From NCBI RefSeq assembly GCF_001487145.1, contig NZ_LN913016.1, positions 1,116,001 through 1,180,000 on the forward strand: a DNA stretch of 64,000 nt, given 5' to 3'. Position 1 is the stretch's first letter; every line of letters begins with the position of its first letter. Positions 1 to 9,831 of the stretch are shown here, in pieces. The position numbers and the translations under genes were made by a program. Origin of the DNA: Anaerococcus rubeinfantis (GTDB taxonomy: Bacteria > Bacillota > Clostridia > Tissierellales > Peptoniphilaceae). The notes beneath the pieces are model-generated. The model did not search any database. It saw only the letters and a program-made list of their open reading frames with translations, and had not been told where the DNA came from.

Positions 1-1341
1 TGGACCAGCTTCTGAAATTGGTTCGCCTTTTGAATTAAACATAGCCCTAATTCTTCCTGAAGATGATCCTGTAACTACATAATCCTTATCGTGAAGAGTT
101 CCTTTTTGAACAAGAACTGTTGCAACGGCTCCTCTTGCCTTATCAAGTTGAGCTTCAACAATAATTCCAACAGCAGCTCTGTTTGGATTTGCTTTTAATT
201 CTCTCATTTCCGCAACAAGTAAAACCATCTCCAAAAGATCTTTAATTCCATCGCCTGTTCTTGCAGATACTTCTACCATAATTGTATCTCCACCCCAGTC
301 TTCAGAAACTAAACCGTATTCTGTTAATTCTTGTTTTACTCTATTTGGATCACTTTCTTCCTTATCCATTTTATTAATTGCAACAATTATTGGAATTTCT
401 GCAGCTTTTGCGTGGTTAATAGCTTCAATTGTTTGTGGCATTACTCCATCGTCACCTGCAACAACTAAAATTGCTATATCTGTTGATTGAGCTCCTCTCA
501 TTCTCATTTGAGTGAAGGCTTCGTGACCTGGTGTATCCAAAAATACAATTTCTTTATCATTAATATTTACAGTTGAAGCACCAATATGTTGAGTTATTCC
601 TCCAGCTTCCCCAGATGCAAATTGTGTGTCTCTAATAGCATCAAGAATTGAAGTTTTTCCGTGGTCAACGTGACCCATAACTGAAACAACTGGTGGACGA
701 GTAGCCAAATCTTTTTCATCATCTTCAAAATCAAGATCTTTTTCTTGAACTTCAATTTCATCAACTTTAACTTCTTTTGAGATTTCTTTATTAAATTCAA
801 GAGCAACAAGTTCAGCTTGATCAAATTCTATTTGATCATTAAGCCCTGCCATTACTCCAAGGCCCATAAGTTTCATGATAACTTGATTTGCATTTTCTTC
901 AATTTTTTCTGCAAAAGCTTTTACTGAAATTGATTCTGGTATATAAATTTTTCCATCATCATTGTTTTCAGCCTTTATTTCTCTTTTTGTTGATTTTTTT
1001 GATCTTTTATTTTGCTTTTTATTTTTTTTCTTTTCTTTTTTATTATTTGATTTTTTATTCTTTTTATTTGAATTTGAAGATTTTTTTTCAGAAAGATTTT
1101 CTTTATTTTCTGGTTTTTTTTCAGACTTTTCTGGTTTTTTCTCTTCTTTTTTATCTTCTTTGGCTTGATTTTGTGTAGCTTCGTTAAAATATTCTTCTAC
1201 TATTTCTAGATCTTCACCACTAAGTACAGACATATGAGATTTTATTTTTAATCCAAACTCATCTTTTAGTAGATTTAACATTTCCTTTGTAGTTTTTTTG
1301 TGTTCTTTTGCTAATTCATATATTCTTAATTTTTTAGCCAT
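1..1341 (-). CDS. infB: Translation initiation factor IF-2 (N-terminal part; runs off window start)
   Basis: IF-2 is the GTPase that places initiator fMet-tRNA on the 30S subunit and promotes 70S joining. The start at 1341 gives [13 protein letters not shown], a typical IF2_N start. A Lys/Glu/Ser/Asn-rich low-complexity linker follows (about residues 55-120), then the second N-terminal IF2 segment, then the G domain: P-loop MGHVDHGKT near residue 222, DTPGHEAF and NKMD. Only 447 residues are visible, so domains 2-4 lie outside the window. It starts 13 bases after ylxR and is the last visible gene of the rimP-nusA-ylxR-infB operon. The small L7Ae-like gene (ylxQ) often found between ylxR and infB is absent. 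Confidence 0.97.
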   Translation of the reverse strand, partial: MAKKLRIYELAKEHKKTTKEMLNLLKDEFGLKIKSHMSVLSGEDLEIVEEYFNEATQNQAKEDKKEEKKPEKSEKKPENKENLSEKKSSNSNKKNKKSNNKKEKKKNKKQNKRSKKSTKREIKAENNDDGKIYIPESISVKAFAEKIEENANQVIMKLMGLGVMAGLNDQIEFDQAELVALEFNKEISKEVKVDEIEVQEKDLDFEDDEKDLATRPPVVSVMGHVDHGKTSILDAIRDTQFASGEAGGITQHIGASTVNINDKEIVFLDTPGHEAFTQMRMRGAQSTDIAILVVAGDDGVMPQTIEAINHAKAAEIPIIVAINKMDKEESDPNRVKQELTEYGLVSEDWGGDTIMVEVSARTGDGIKDLLEMVLLVAEMRELKANPNRAAVGIIVEAQLDKARGAVATVLVQKGTLHDKDYVVTGSSSGRIRAMFNSKGEPISEAGP

Positions 1342-1354
1342 CTAATCACCTCTT

Positions 1355-1612
1355 TTATTTCATAGCAATTATCTCCTCGTAAAGATCATCACTAATTTCA
1401 GTTTTAAAAACTTTTTCTAATTTTCTTTTCTTTTTTGCTTCATCTATGCATTTTTCATTTTTGCAAATATAAGCACCCCTACCATTTTTCTTGCCGGTAG
1501 GATCTAGGATAATTCCCTCTTCTTTGTTTTTAACTATCCTAATTAATTCATGTTTATCTTTGTTTTCTCCACAAACTATACATTTTCTTTGTGGTATTTT
1601 TCTTTGTTTCAT
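1355..1612 (-). CDS. ylxR: YlxR family RNA-binding protein (RnpM)
   Basis: Small basic protein of 85 residues. It has the family signature RKCIVCGENKDKHELIRIV near the N-terminus and a GRGAYICKNEKCIDEAKK motif mid-protein, with the paired Cys residues (CxxC, CxxxxC) usual in this family. YlxR proteins bind RNA, and the Bacillus homologue has been reported to modulate RNase P (RnpM). It lies between nusA (21 bases) and infB (13 bases), its standard position, so it is probably co-transcribed from the rimP promoter. Family assignment is firm; the molecular role is taken from the family. Confidence 0.93.
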   Translation of the reverse strand: MKQRKIPQRKCIVCGENKDKHELIRIVKNKEEGIILDPTGKKNGRGAYICKNEKCIDEAKKKRKLEKVFKTEISDDLYEEIIAMK

Positions 1613-1633
1613 TTTTTCACCATTATTAATAAG

Positions 1634-2893
1634 TTATTCTTTTTCACTTTCTTCAATATCTTCTTTAATAATTTGGTCAAGGTCGTCTGATAAATTTTCT
1701 ATATCTTCTTTATCTAAAGACTCGCCTTCGTCTATTTTTTCATCTTCTATATTAGAAATATCTTCTAAATCTTTATTTAAAACTTCTTCATTTACTTCTA
1801 CAGATTCTATCTCTTCTTCATTTAAACCTAAAATTTCATCTATTTGATCTTGGTCTAAACTGTCATACTCTTCTTGGCTTTTTATATCAATTTTCCAACC
1901 TGTAAGTCTTGCTGCAAGTCTTGCATTTTGACCTTCTTTTCCTATTGCAAGGGATAATTGATCATCTCTTACAACAACCAAGGATTGTTTTTTCTTATCA
2001 TTTATATAAACTTCGTTTATTTCAGCTGGTGATAGGGAGTTTTTGATAAATACTTTGACATCTTTGTCATAATTTATAATATCAATTTTTTCGCCTTGTA
2101 ATTCTTCAACTATTGAATTTACACGACTTCCCTTAAAACCAATACAAGCTCCTATTGAATCTATTTCTGGATCATTTGAAAAAACTGCGATTTTTGTTCT
2201 AGATCCTGCTTCCCTATCTATTCCATAAATTTCAATTATTCCATTTGTAATTTCTGGAACTTCAAGTTCAAATAATCTTATAACCAAGGCCTTATCTTTT
2301 CTTGATAGAATTATTTGTGGCTCTTTTGTTGTATTTTTTACTTCTTTAATTAAAACTTTAATTCTTTGATTTGGAGTATAAGTTTCACTTTCTACTTGTT
2401 CTTTTAAAGGAATAATTCCTTCAATTTTATCAAGATTTATATAGACATTAAACTTATCTTCTCTTTGAACAACACCTGTTATAATTTCATTTGCCCTATC
2501 CAAATATTCAGAATAAACTGAATCTCTTTGGGCATCTCTTATTTTTTGGATTACAATATTTCTTGCAGTTTGAGCTGCAACTCTACCAAAATTTTTAGGT
2601 GCAATTTTTACCCTACAAATATCTCCTAAATCTAATTTAGGATCAATTTCTTTTGCTTTTGTCTTAGATATTTCAGCTATTGGATCATTTACTTCATCAA
2701 CTACATTTTTTAGAGAATACACTTCAATTTCTCCGGTTTCTTGATTGATATTTACATCAACATTTTCATTATTATCGTAGTTTTTTTGGTAAGATTTAAC
2801 CAAAGCTTTTTCCAATGCTTCAAGGATTACTTCCTTATCAACATTTTTACTTTTTTCAAGTTCCTCTAAGGCAATTATAAATTCTTTATTCAT
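1634..2893 (-). CDS. nusA: Transcription termination/antitermination factor NusA
   Basis: NusA binds RNA polymerase and nascent RNA and controls pausing, termination and antitermination. The 419-residue protein has an N-terminal polymerase-binding domain (about 1-130), an S1 domain (about 135-200, SVYSEYLDRANEIITGVV onward) and two KH domains (about 205-345, with IGACIGFKGSRVNSIVEEL and LSLAIGKEGQNARLAARL). The last 70 residues are a highly acidic Glu/Asp tail instead of the AR repeats of E. coli NusA; Firmicute NusA lacks those repeats, but so long an acidic tail is distinctive. It sits 8 bases after rimP. Confidence 0.97.
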   Translation of the reverse strand: MNKEFIIALEELEKSKNVDKEVILEALEKALVKSYQKNYDNNENVDVNINQETGEIEVYSLKNVVDEVNDPIAEISKTKAKEIDPKLDLGDICRVKIAPKNFGRVAAQTARNIVIQKIRDAQRDSVYSEYLDRANEIITGVVQREDKFNVYINLDKIEGIIPLKEQVESETYTPNQRIKVLIKEVKNTTKEPQIILSRKDKALVIRLFELEVPEITNGIIEIYGIDREAGSRTKIAVFSNDPEIDSIGACIGFKGSRVNSIVEELQGEKIDIINYDKDVKVFIKNSLSPAEINEVYINDKKKQSLVVVRDDQLSLAIGKEGQNARLAARLTGWKIDIKSQEEYDSLDQDQIDEILGLNEEEIESVEVNEEVLNKDLEDISNIEDEKIDEGESLDKEDIENLSDDLDQIIKEDIEESEKE

Positions 2894-2901
2894 CTTTCCC
2901 C

Positions 2902-3342
2902 CTAGAAGACTATCTCAATTTTAATAGTCTTAATTTCACTTTTATTAATTTCTTTGTCTTCGTTTTCAAGCGCAAATATCAAGGAATCTTCTTTTATTTC
3001 TTTAATTTTCCCTATAAACTTCTCGCCATCTTTAAGCTTTACTTCCAAAAGCTCATCTTTATTTCTTTCAAGGTCTCTGTCTGTTTTTAGGGGTCTTGAA
3101 AGGTCAGGAGAAGATACTTCTAAATAATAAAATGATTTTATAAGGTCAATTTCATCCAGTTTTTCACTCAAAAAATTAGAAGTTTTTTCGCAATCATCAA
3201 TGGTGATTCCCCCGTCCTTATAAATAAAAAACCTCAATATTTTATTTTTTCCTTCATTTACAAACTCGATATCTACAAGCTCATAACCAAGCTCATTAAT
3301 ATCTTTTTCTAAATTTTCTTTTAATTTACTTATTAAATCCAT
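2902..3342 (-). CDS. rimP: Ribosome maturation factor RimP
   Basis: RimP assists late 30S subunit maturation. The start is placed at ATG 3342 (MDLISKLKENLEKDINELGYELVDIEF, 146 aa) because a strong Shine-Dalgarno (AAAGGGGAAG) lies just upstream. An in-frame ATG at 3381 would put the start inside a hairpin and has no such site. The N-terminal domain carries the typical LRFFIYKDGGITIDDCEKTS stretch, followed by YYLEVSSPDLSRPLKTDRDLER and a small C-terminal SH3-like domain. First gene of the rimP-nusA-ylxR-infB operon. Confidence 0.95.
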   Translation of the reverse strand: MDLISKLKENLEKDINELGYELVDIEFVNEGKNKILRFFIYKDGGITIDDCEKTSNFLSEKLDEIDLIKSFYYLEVSSPDLSRPLKTDRDLERNKDELLEVKLKDGEKFIGKIKEIKEDSLIFALENEDKEINKSEIKTIKIEIVF

Positions 3343-3363
3343 AACTTCCCCTTTACATATTAA

Positions 3364-3385
3364 AAGAGTGGATTTGTCCACTCTT
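3364..3385 (-). promoter_or_regulatory. Hairpin in the rimP-nusA operon leader
   Basis: A perfect inverted repeat (AAGAGTGGA / TCCACTCTT, 9-bp stem, 4-base loop) lies between the rimP promoter and the rimP Shine-Dalgarno. Read on the minus strand the stem is followed by TTTT and then AATATG. It could be a weak attenuator or an mRNA-stabilising hairpin; its position upstream of nusA would suit autoregulation, but that is inference. Confidence 0.6.
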
Positions 3386-3396
3386 CGCTTAAAATT

Positions 3397-3424
3397 ATTA
3401 TACTCTCTATGTCTTAATTTTCAA
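3397..3424 (-). promoter_or_regulatory. Promoter of rimP-nusA-ylxR-infB operon
   Basis: On the minus strand TTGAAA (3424-3419) is followed after 16 bases by a perfect TATAAT (3402-3397). The predicted start of transcription is near 3390, just upstream of the leader hairpin. No competing gene lies between it and the DMT transporter end at 3480. Confidence 0.75.
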
Positions 3425-3479
3425 TTTTTAAAAATACGCTATATTATTTAAAAATAATATGAATTTTTCCTTTAATTTT

Positions 3480-4385
3480 TTATTTTATTCTAAAAAATTT
3501 TTTTATTTTTCTTTCTGGAATTTGGGATAAAATTATTGCAGCAAACATAATCAAACCACCAATAACTTCTCTTCCAACTGGTCTTTCATGTAAAAATAAA
3601 AATCCAAAAAATGCAGCAAAAACTGATTCTAAAGATAAAATCAAACTTGCTATAGTTGGATCAGTATCCTTTTGAGCAACAATTTGAAGGGTATAACCAA
3701 GTCCTGAAGAAAATACTCCCAAATATAAAATTGCAAAAATTCCTTTTCTTATCAAGTTAATGTCAGGTTTTTCAAATAAAATCATAAGAATTAAAGATAC
3801 AAAACTTGCAATAAAAAATTGTATCATTGACATTTTTACGCTGTCAGCTTTAGGGGAAAATTTATCGATAAATAGGATATGAAAGGCAAAGAACAAGGAT
3901 CCTATAAAAATTAAAATATCTCCCTTGTTAATTGAAAACCCATCTTCAACCTTTACTGTCAATAAATATAAACCAATTAAGGCAAGAATAATTGAAATGC
4001 CTGTTTTTTTTGATATTTTTTTGCCCATAAAAATTGCAAAAATCGGAACAATTACAACATAAAGCGAAGTTATAAATCCTGCTTTTCCACTCGTTGTATA
4101 ATAAACTCCAGTTTGTTGAAAACTTACGGCAACTGCCATCACAATACCCGTAGCAATAGCTCCTCTGATGGTTGCAGTTTTTGTAAAGCTATCCATTTTT
4201 TTTACACTTTTATTTTTTCTAAAAATTGAATATACAAATAAAAATATTCCAGCCGTTAAATTTCTCAAAAAATTAAAGGTAAATGGCTCAATATAATCAC
4301 TTCCTAATTTTTGGGCAATAAAAGCAAATCCCCAAATAAAGGAAGTCAATAATAACAAAAGCTCACCCTTATGCTTATTTTTCAT
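3480..4385 (-). CDS. DMT superfamily (EamA) transporter
   Basis: Integral membrane protein of 301 residues with about ten hydrophobic helices arranged as two EamA repeats. The first begins GELLLLLTSFIWGFAFIAQKLGSDYIEPFTFNFLRNLTAG and the second GDILIFIGSLFFAFHILFIDKFSPKAD. The second repeat ends in SLESVFAAFFGFLFLHERPVGREVIGGLIMFAAIILSQ, a typical EamA ending with the conserved E-x-V-F and ERP motifs. The family exports metabolites or amino acids; the substrate cannot be told. It sits alone between polC and rimP, two gene blocks that are often contiguous in Firmicutes, so it may be a lineage-specific insertion. Confidence 0.88.
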   Translation of the reverse strand: MKNKHKGELLLLLTSFIWGFAFIAQKLGSDYIEPFTFNFLRNLTAGIFLFVYSIFRKNKSVKKMDSFTKTATIRGAIATGIVMAVAVSFQQTGVYYTTSGKAGFITSLYVVIVPIFAIFMGKKISKKTGISIILALIGLYLLTVKVEDGFSINKGDILIFIGSLFFAFHILFIDKFSPKADSVKMSMIQFFIASFVSLILMILFEKPDINLIRKGIFAILYLGVFSSGLGYTLQIVAQKDTDPTIASLILSLESVFAAFFGFLFLHERPVGREVIGGLIMFAAIILSQIPERKIKKFFRIK

Positions 4386-4554
4386 ACCTACTCCTAAATT
4401 TTTTAATCATTGCTTGTATTATATCAAAAAATTTATAATTTGTAAGATTTTTTTATAAAAATAATTAAAAACTTATATCTATGACTCAACTTTGATAAAT
4501 AAGTGGATTTTATCGTTATAAATATGCATATTTTTCTAAATTATTAAAAACAAA

Positions 4555-4591
4555 TAAAAAACTCTAATAAAGAATTAATCTCTATTAGAGT
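4555..4591 (-). terminator. Intrinsic terminator after polC
   Basis: On the minus strand ACTCTAATA pairs with TATTAGAGT (9-bp stem, 13-base loop) and is followed by TTTTTT, 7 bases past the polC stop. The 170 bases between it and the DMT gene start hold nothing else recognisable. Confidence 0.85.
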
Positions 4592-4597
4592 TATAAA

Positions 4598-7500
4598 TTA
4601 CAAATCAAATAAAGACATTTGATTTTCTTCTTGCAAGCCTTCAATTATTTCTAAATTTTTTAAAGAATTTAGGGCATTTTTATTTAATGAAGTTCTTTTT
4701 TTCAAATCTTCAATTGAAATAAATTTAGACTTTTCTCTTTCAGTAACTATATCTTTTGCCATAGCTTCCGAAACATCATCAACCGCTGAAAGTGGAGGTA
4801 AAATTTCTCCATCTTCATCTAAAATAAATTTAATAGCTTCAGACTTATACAAGTCTGCTTTTTTTATTTTTATATCTCTTGCAGCCATCTCTTCAGCAAC
4901 TTCTAGCAAAGACCTTAGATTTTTTTCTCTTTGCGTTGGTTTTTCTAATTGATTAATTTCATTTAAAGCATATTGGATTGATTTTAATCCTTTTACAATA
5001 ACTGAATATTGAAAGTCGTTTAATTTTGTAGAAAAATATGTTGCGTAAAATGCTTTTGGATAATAAACTTTGTAATAAGCAATCCTGTAGCTCATTAAAC
5101 AATATGCAACCGCGTGAGCTTTTGGGAAAAGATATTTTATTTTCAAACAAGAATCAATATACCAATCAGGAACCTTATTTTCTTTCATATAAGTCAAAGT
5201 TTCTTCCGATAAAGTTTTTCCCTTTCTTACTTTTTCCATTATTTGGAAAGATTTTTTCTTATCAAGTCCAAGATTAATCAAAGAATTCATAATATCATCA
5301 CGAGTTGAAATTATTTGGTCAAATCCTGCAGTTTTTGATTTAACTAAATCTTGGGCATTATTTAGCCACACATCTGTTCCATGAGAAAGTCCAGAAATTC
5401 TTGTCATTTCTGAAAATTTAGTTGGAAAAGTATCTTTTAACATTCCCCTTACAAATGATGTACCAAATTCAGGAATCCCCAAAGTTCCTATTTCATTATT
5501 TGAAAAATCATATTTTATATTTAAGGGTTTGGTTGAAGAGAAAATATTCATTACATTTTCATCATCCATTTGAAGTTTCAAAGGATCCGTATTTGTTAAA
5601 TCTTGAAGACTTCTAATAATTGTAGGAACATCATGGCCCAATAAATCGAGTTTTAAAATAACTCCGTGCATCATATTGTAGGTAAAATGAGTTGTTTTTA
5701 TATCATCTTTTCCATCATCTGCCGGATATTGAACTGGAGAAAAATCATAAATTTCCTTATCATTTGGAACAATCATTAATCCTCCTGGGTGTTGTCCGGT
5801 TGTTCTTTTTACATCGTAAAGTCCTCTTTGATATTTTCTAATTTGTGCGTTGGAAAGATTTAGGTCGTTATCTTCCATATATTTTTTAATGTAACCAAAA
5901 GCTGTATTGTCTTTTATAGTTCCAATAGTTCCTGCCCTAAAAACTTTTCCCTCACCAAATAATTCTTCAGTATATTTGTGAATGGTTGGTTGATATTCTC
6001 CAGCAAAATTCAAATCAATATCTGGTTCTTTGTCTCCTTCAAAGCCCAAAAAAACTTCAAAAGGAATATCGTGACCATCTTTTTTCATTTCTGCCCCACA
6101 TTTTGGACAAGTTTTATCTGGCAAATCTATTCCAGCTCCAACACTACCATCAGTTATAAATTCTGAATGCTTACATTCTGGACAAATATAATGAGGAGCA
6201 AGAGGATTTACTTCTGTAATATTTGCCATGGTTGCTGCAAAAGATGAACCAACCGAACCTCTTGATCCAACCAAATATCCATCTTCATTTGATTTTTCTA
6301 CAAGCTCTTTTGCAATTATATATAAAACTGCATAACCGTTTGAAATTATAGAATCAAGCTCCTTATCAAGTCTTGCTTTTACAATATTTGGAAGAGGATC
6401 CCCATAAATTGATATTGCTTTTTCATAAGTTGTATCTTTTAATTTTTTATCAGATCCTTCAATTTTTGGTGGAAAAGTTTCATGAGGAATAGGCATAATG
6501 CTTTCCAAACTATCAGAAATTTTTATTGTATTATCAATTACAACTTCCATTTTTGTTTGATCATCTAGATAATAAAATTCATCAAGCATTTCATTGGTTG
6601 TTTTTAAATAATAAAGGGGATTATTTTCCTTGTAATGGAAAAATTGTCCCTTGTGTAGGATATTTCTAAGAACATAATCTTTCTTTTCCATATATCTTAC
6701 AGATCCTGTTGCTACAACCAATTTATTATGTTTTTTTCCAAGTTCTATTATTTTTTTGTTTATTTCAATAATTTGATTTTCATCCCTTATTGATCCATTT
6801 TCTAAATCATCAGCAAATACTCCTAGTGCCTCTATTTGGAAAAAATCAAAAAATTTACAGATTTCATCTATTTTTTCTTCAGAAAAATCATCTCTTATTG
6901 CCTTAAACAAAAGACCATCTTTGCCGCCAGAACCTATTATTAGACCTTCTTTGTTTTCTTTAACCAAATCAAAAGGAGTTTTGGCTTCAAAATTAAAATA
7001 TTTCATCCTAGATTCTGAAATTATTTTATAAAGATTTTTAAGGCCATGGTAATTTTTGGCAAAAATTATTGATGAGAAATTTTCGTGACGAGCTATTGGC
7101 CATTTTGTTTTTATAGAATTTATTTTTTCAAGGCTAAAATCTTTATTTTTTTCTTTGATTTTTTCAAATAATTTTATAAAAATTTTGGCAGTTGTAAGAG
7201 CATCATCACTTGCCCTGTGATGGTTAAATGGGTCTACTGCTAATTTTTTTGCAAGTTTATCAAGAGAAAATCTTCCCATACTTGGAAAAACTGCCCTTGC
7301 CATTGGCAAAGTATCCAAATAAACTGGCTCAAATTTTAAAGATTGATTGTGGCAAGCTTCTTTTATAAAACCAATATCAAAATCTGTATTTTGTCCTACA
7401 AAATATGAATCTTTTGAAAACTCCAAAAATTTTGGCAAAATCTCATCAATTTTTGGCTTATCCATTACCATTTCATTTGTAATTCCGGTAAGCTCTACTA

Positions 7501-8773
7501 CCTTTTGAGGAATCATTTTTTCCGGATTTACAAGTTCATTAAAAACTTCAACAATTTCTCCATTTTGAACCTTTACAGCACCAATTTCTGTAATTTTGTC
7601 AGAATATTTGTAAAGACCAGTAGTCTCCAAGTCAAATACAATAAAATTTTGATCTTTTAAATCACTTATATCATTTATTTTTTTATTGTAATTATTAGTT
7701 AGAATTCTTAAATTTTTATCAACTAACAAAAGCTCTGCTCCTGCTAGCATTTTTATGTCATTTTTTCCAAGCTTATCATACATATCTGGAAGGGCTTGAA
7801 GAGTTTCTGTATCTGTAATTCCACAAGCTGTGTGGCCCCAAGATTTTAATTTATTAGCTAAATCATCCATATCAACAAAACCATCAAGGTTTGTCATTTT
7901 TGTATGAATTTCAAGCTCTACTCTTTTTTTAGGATAAGTATCAAGCCTTTCTTTTTTCTCACATTCTTCCATGGAATTTACAGTAAAAACATCCTCGTGG
8001 GAGTAGCCATCATAATTTAAAACTCCTTGGACTCTTACAGCCATATTTTCTTTAAAGTTATCAAGCTTATTTTTATTTCTTGGTTGAACAAACATTTTAC
8101 AAGCTATGGCATCTGATTCATCTTCAAGGTCAAAAGAATAAATAAAATTTCCTCTTTTTGATTCAAAAATATCAATTCCAAAAACTCTTCCCCTTAGTGA
8201 AAGATTCATTCCTTTTTTGTCATAAATTTCTTCAATTTTAAATTCATCAGCCTTAATATTTCTTCCATACTTTAAAACATCTGATGGGTCTTTTTGAATT
8301 TTTTCGGAATTTTTTTTGTTATTTCTAGCATTTTGAATCATATTTTCAAGTTCGAGTTTTTTTAAATCTCTAAGGCTTGATGGTTTTTCATCTTTTATAT
8401 TTTCATCTTTTTTTTCTTCAAGATTTGGCAAATCAAAAATGTCATTGTTTTGAGAATTTTCTTTTATTTGATCTTTATTCTCTTCTACAATTTCTTCTAC
8501 TTGGTCTTCATATCCTGTTTCATAAAAATCTGGAAGGGGTTGATTTTCATAAAATTGATCAATTGGATTTGATTTTTCTTCATTTTCTATTATATCTTCG
8601 TATTTTAAAGCCAAATTTACATAAGAAAAATATTTTTCTAATTTTTCCTCGATATCTTTTTCTTTTTTTCCTAGGATTATTAATTTTAATTTATTTAATT
8701 TTTTTGAATATATAGCATTTTTTATATAGTAATCTTTATCAGTATCAATGATTGATTTTAGACTAATTTTCAT
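4598..8773 (-). CDS. polC: DNA polymerase III alpha subunit, Gram-positive PolC type
   Basis: Replicative polymerase with built-in 3'-5' proofreading. The N-terminal region is acidic and variable, then come an OB fold (about 185-280, LRGRVFGIDIFESKRGNFIYSF), a PHP domain split by an exonuclease domain (FIVFDLETTGLYKYSDKITEIGAV near 380; HHRASDDALTTAKIF near 525), a Cys4 zinc finger (CPEC...CPKC, about 860-895) and the polymerase core (YLVGSRGSVGSS near 830; PDIDLNF catalytic acidic motif near 918). The length of 1391 is normal. ATG 8773 is preferred over 8782 because GAAAGATGAG lies about 7 bases upstream. The gene overlaps the 3' end of ispG. Confidence 0.97.
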   Translation of the reverse strand: MKISLKSIIDTDKDYYIKNAIYSKKLNKLKLIILGKKEKDIEEKLEKYFSYVNLALKYEDIIENEEKSNPIDQFYENQPLPDFYETGYEDQVEEIVEENKDQIKENSQNNDIFDLPNLEEKKDENIKDEKPSSLRDLKKLELENMIQNARNNKKNSEKIQKDPSDVLKYGRNIKADEFKIEEIYDKKGMNLSLRGRVFGIDIFESKRGNFIYSFDLEDESDAIACKMFVQPRNKNKLDNFKENMAVRVQGVLNYDGYSHEDVFTVNSMEECEKKERLDTYPKKRVELEIHTKMTNLDGFVDMDDLANKLKSWGHTACGITDTETLQALPDMYDKLGKNDIKMLAGAELLLVDKNLRILTNNYNKKINDISDLKDQNFIVFDLETTGLYKYSDKITEIGAVKVQNGEIVEVFNELVNPEKMIPQKVVELTGITNEMVMDKPKIDEILPKFLEFSKDSYFVGQNTDFDIGFIKEACHNQSLKFEPVYLDTLPMARAVFPSMGRFSLDKLAKKLAVDPFNHHRASDDALTTAKIFIKLFEKIKEKNKDFSLEKINSIKTKWPIARHENFSSIIFAKNYHGLKNLYKIISESRMKYFNFEAKTPFDLVKENKEGLIIGSGGKDGLLFKAIRDDFSEEKIDEICKFFDFFQIEALGVFADDLENGSIRDENQIIEINKKIIELGKKHNKLVVATGSVRYMEKKDYVLRNILHKGQFFHYKENNPLYYLKTTNEMLDEFYYLDDQTKMEVVIDNTIKISDSLESIMPIPHETFPPKIEGSDKKLKDTTYEKAISIYGDPLPNIVKARLDKELDSIISNGYAVLYIIAKELVEKSNEDGYLVGSRGSVGSSFAATMANITEVNPLAPHYICPECKHSEFITDGSVGAGIDLPDKTCPKCGAEMKKDGHDIPFEVFLGFEGDKEPDIDLNFAGEYQPTIHKYTEELFGEGKVFRAGTIGTIKDNTAFGYIKKYMEDNDLNLSNAQIRKYQRGLYDVKRTTGQHPGGLMIVPNDKEIYDFSPVQYPADDGKDDIKTTHFTYNMMHGVILKLDLLGHDVPTIIRSLQDLTNTDPLKLQMDDENVMNIFSSTKPLNIKYDFSNNEIGTLGIPEFGTSFVRGMLKDTFPTKFSEMTRISGLSHGTDVWLNNAQDLVKSKTAGFDQIISTRDDIMNSLINLGLDKKKSFQIMEKVRKGKTLSEETLTYMKENKVPDWYIDSCLKIKYLFPKAHAVAYCLMSYRIAYYKVYYPKAFYATYFSTKLNDFQYSVIVKGLKSIQYALNEINQLEKPTQREKNLRSLLEVAEEMAARDIKIKKADLYKSEAIKFILDEDGEILPPLSAVDDVSEAMAKDIVTEREKSKFISIEDLKKRTSLNKNALNSLKNLEIIEGLQEENQMSLFDL

Positions 8774-9821
8774 TTTTCTCATCTTTCAAAATTTCTTCAA
8801 TTAGACTGTCTACTATTTCTTCTTGTTTTACTTTTTTTATGGTTATTCCTTTTTTAAACAAAAATCCATATCCTTTTGCACAAGCTATTCCGTAATCAGC
8901 TTCTTTTGCCTCCCCTGGTCCGTTGACAGGGCAACCCATTATGGCAACTTTTAAATTTAAATTTAATTTATCAAGTCTTTCGCTTGCTTCATTTACAATT
9001 TCATCCAAATTTACACTTGTTCTTGAACAAGTTGGGCAAGAAACCAAATCAACTCCATCACGTCTAAGGCCCAAAGATTTTAAAATTGTTTTTCCAGCTT
9101 TAACTTCTTGAACTGGATCTCCTGTTATTGAAACCCTAATTGTATCTCCAATTCCATCTTTTAATAAAGATCCCATTCCAATTGATGATTTTACAAGAGC
9201 TTGATAAAGGGGGCCTGCTTCTGTAACTCCTAAATGGAGTGGATAATCGCAAAGAGAAGAAATTTTTCTATTTACATCAATCATTGTATTTACATCGGAT
9301 GATTTTATAGAAATTACAATATCATGAAAGTCTAAATCTTCTAAAACTTTCACTTCATCAAGGGCAGAATAAACAAGGCTATCAACATTTACTCCATGGT
9401 ATTTTTCAATCATATCCTTATGAACAGATCCTGAATTTACTCCGATTCTTATCGGAATATTTTTCTCCTTGCATTTTTCAACCAAAATTTTAACCTTGTC
9501 ACTTCCTCCAATATTTCCCGGATTTATTCTTAAGCAATCACATCCGTTTTCGACAGCTGCAAGCGCAAGTTTATAATCAAATTGTATATCTGCCACAAAA
9601 GGAAGATTGGTTCTTTTTTTAATTTCAGAAATTGCCCTTGCATCTTCAAGAGAATTTATAGCAGACCTTGAAATATCACAACCTGCCTTTTCAAAATCAT
9701 TAATTTGTTTTACAACTTCTTCAATATTTTTTGTTTCTTTTGTTGTCATTGATTGAATAGAAATAGGAGATCCTCCTCCTATGGCTACATCTCCTACATA
9801 CACTTTTCTAGTTTTTTTCAA
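8763..9821 (-). CDS. ispG: 4-hydroxy-3-methylbut-2-en-1-yl diphosphate synthase (MEP pathway)
   Basis: Iron-sulfur enzyme converting MEcPP to HMBPP in the non-mevalonate isoprenoid pathway. The 352-residue protein begins RKVYVGDVAIGGGSPISIQSMTTKET, the standard IspG N-terminus. It carries the 4Fe-4S ligands in SCPTCSRTSVN (near residue 262) and MGCPVNGPGEAKEADYGIA (near 293). It follows rseP by 10 bases and its end overlaps polC. The pathway supplies undecaprenyl phosphate, made by UppS in the same cluster. dxr, usually between cdsA and rseP, is not here. Confidence 0.96.
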   Translation of the reverse strand: MKKTRKVYVGDVAIGGGSPISIQSMTTKETKNIEEVVKQINDFEKAGCDISRSAINSLEDARAISEIKKRTNLPFVADIQFDYKLALAAVENGCDCLRINPGNIGGSDKVKILVEKCKEKNIPIRIGVNSGSVHKDMIEKYHGVNVDSLVYSALDEVKVLEDLDFHDIVISIKSSDVNTMIDVNRKISSLCDYPLHLGVTEAGPLYQALVKSSIGMGSLLKDGIGDTIRVSITGDPVQEVKAGKTILKSLGLRRDGVDLVSCPTCSRTSVNLDEIVNEASERLDKLNLNLKVAIMGCPVNGPGEAKEADYGIACAKGYGFLFKKGITIKKVKQEEIVDSLIEEILKDEKNEN

Positions 9822-9831
9822 TTTTTTCTCC

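Noticed and set aside
888-1178. Phe/Leu-rich plus-strand ORFs at 888-1178 and 962-1168, which look like membrane proteins
   Set aside because: They are antisense to the Lys/Glu-rich linker of infB; Lys codons read backwards give Phe/Leu. No ribosome-binding site.
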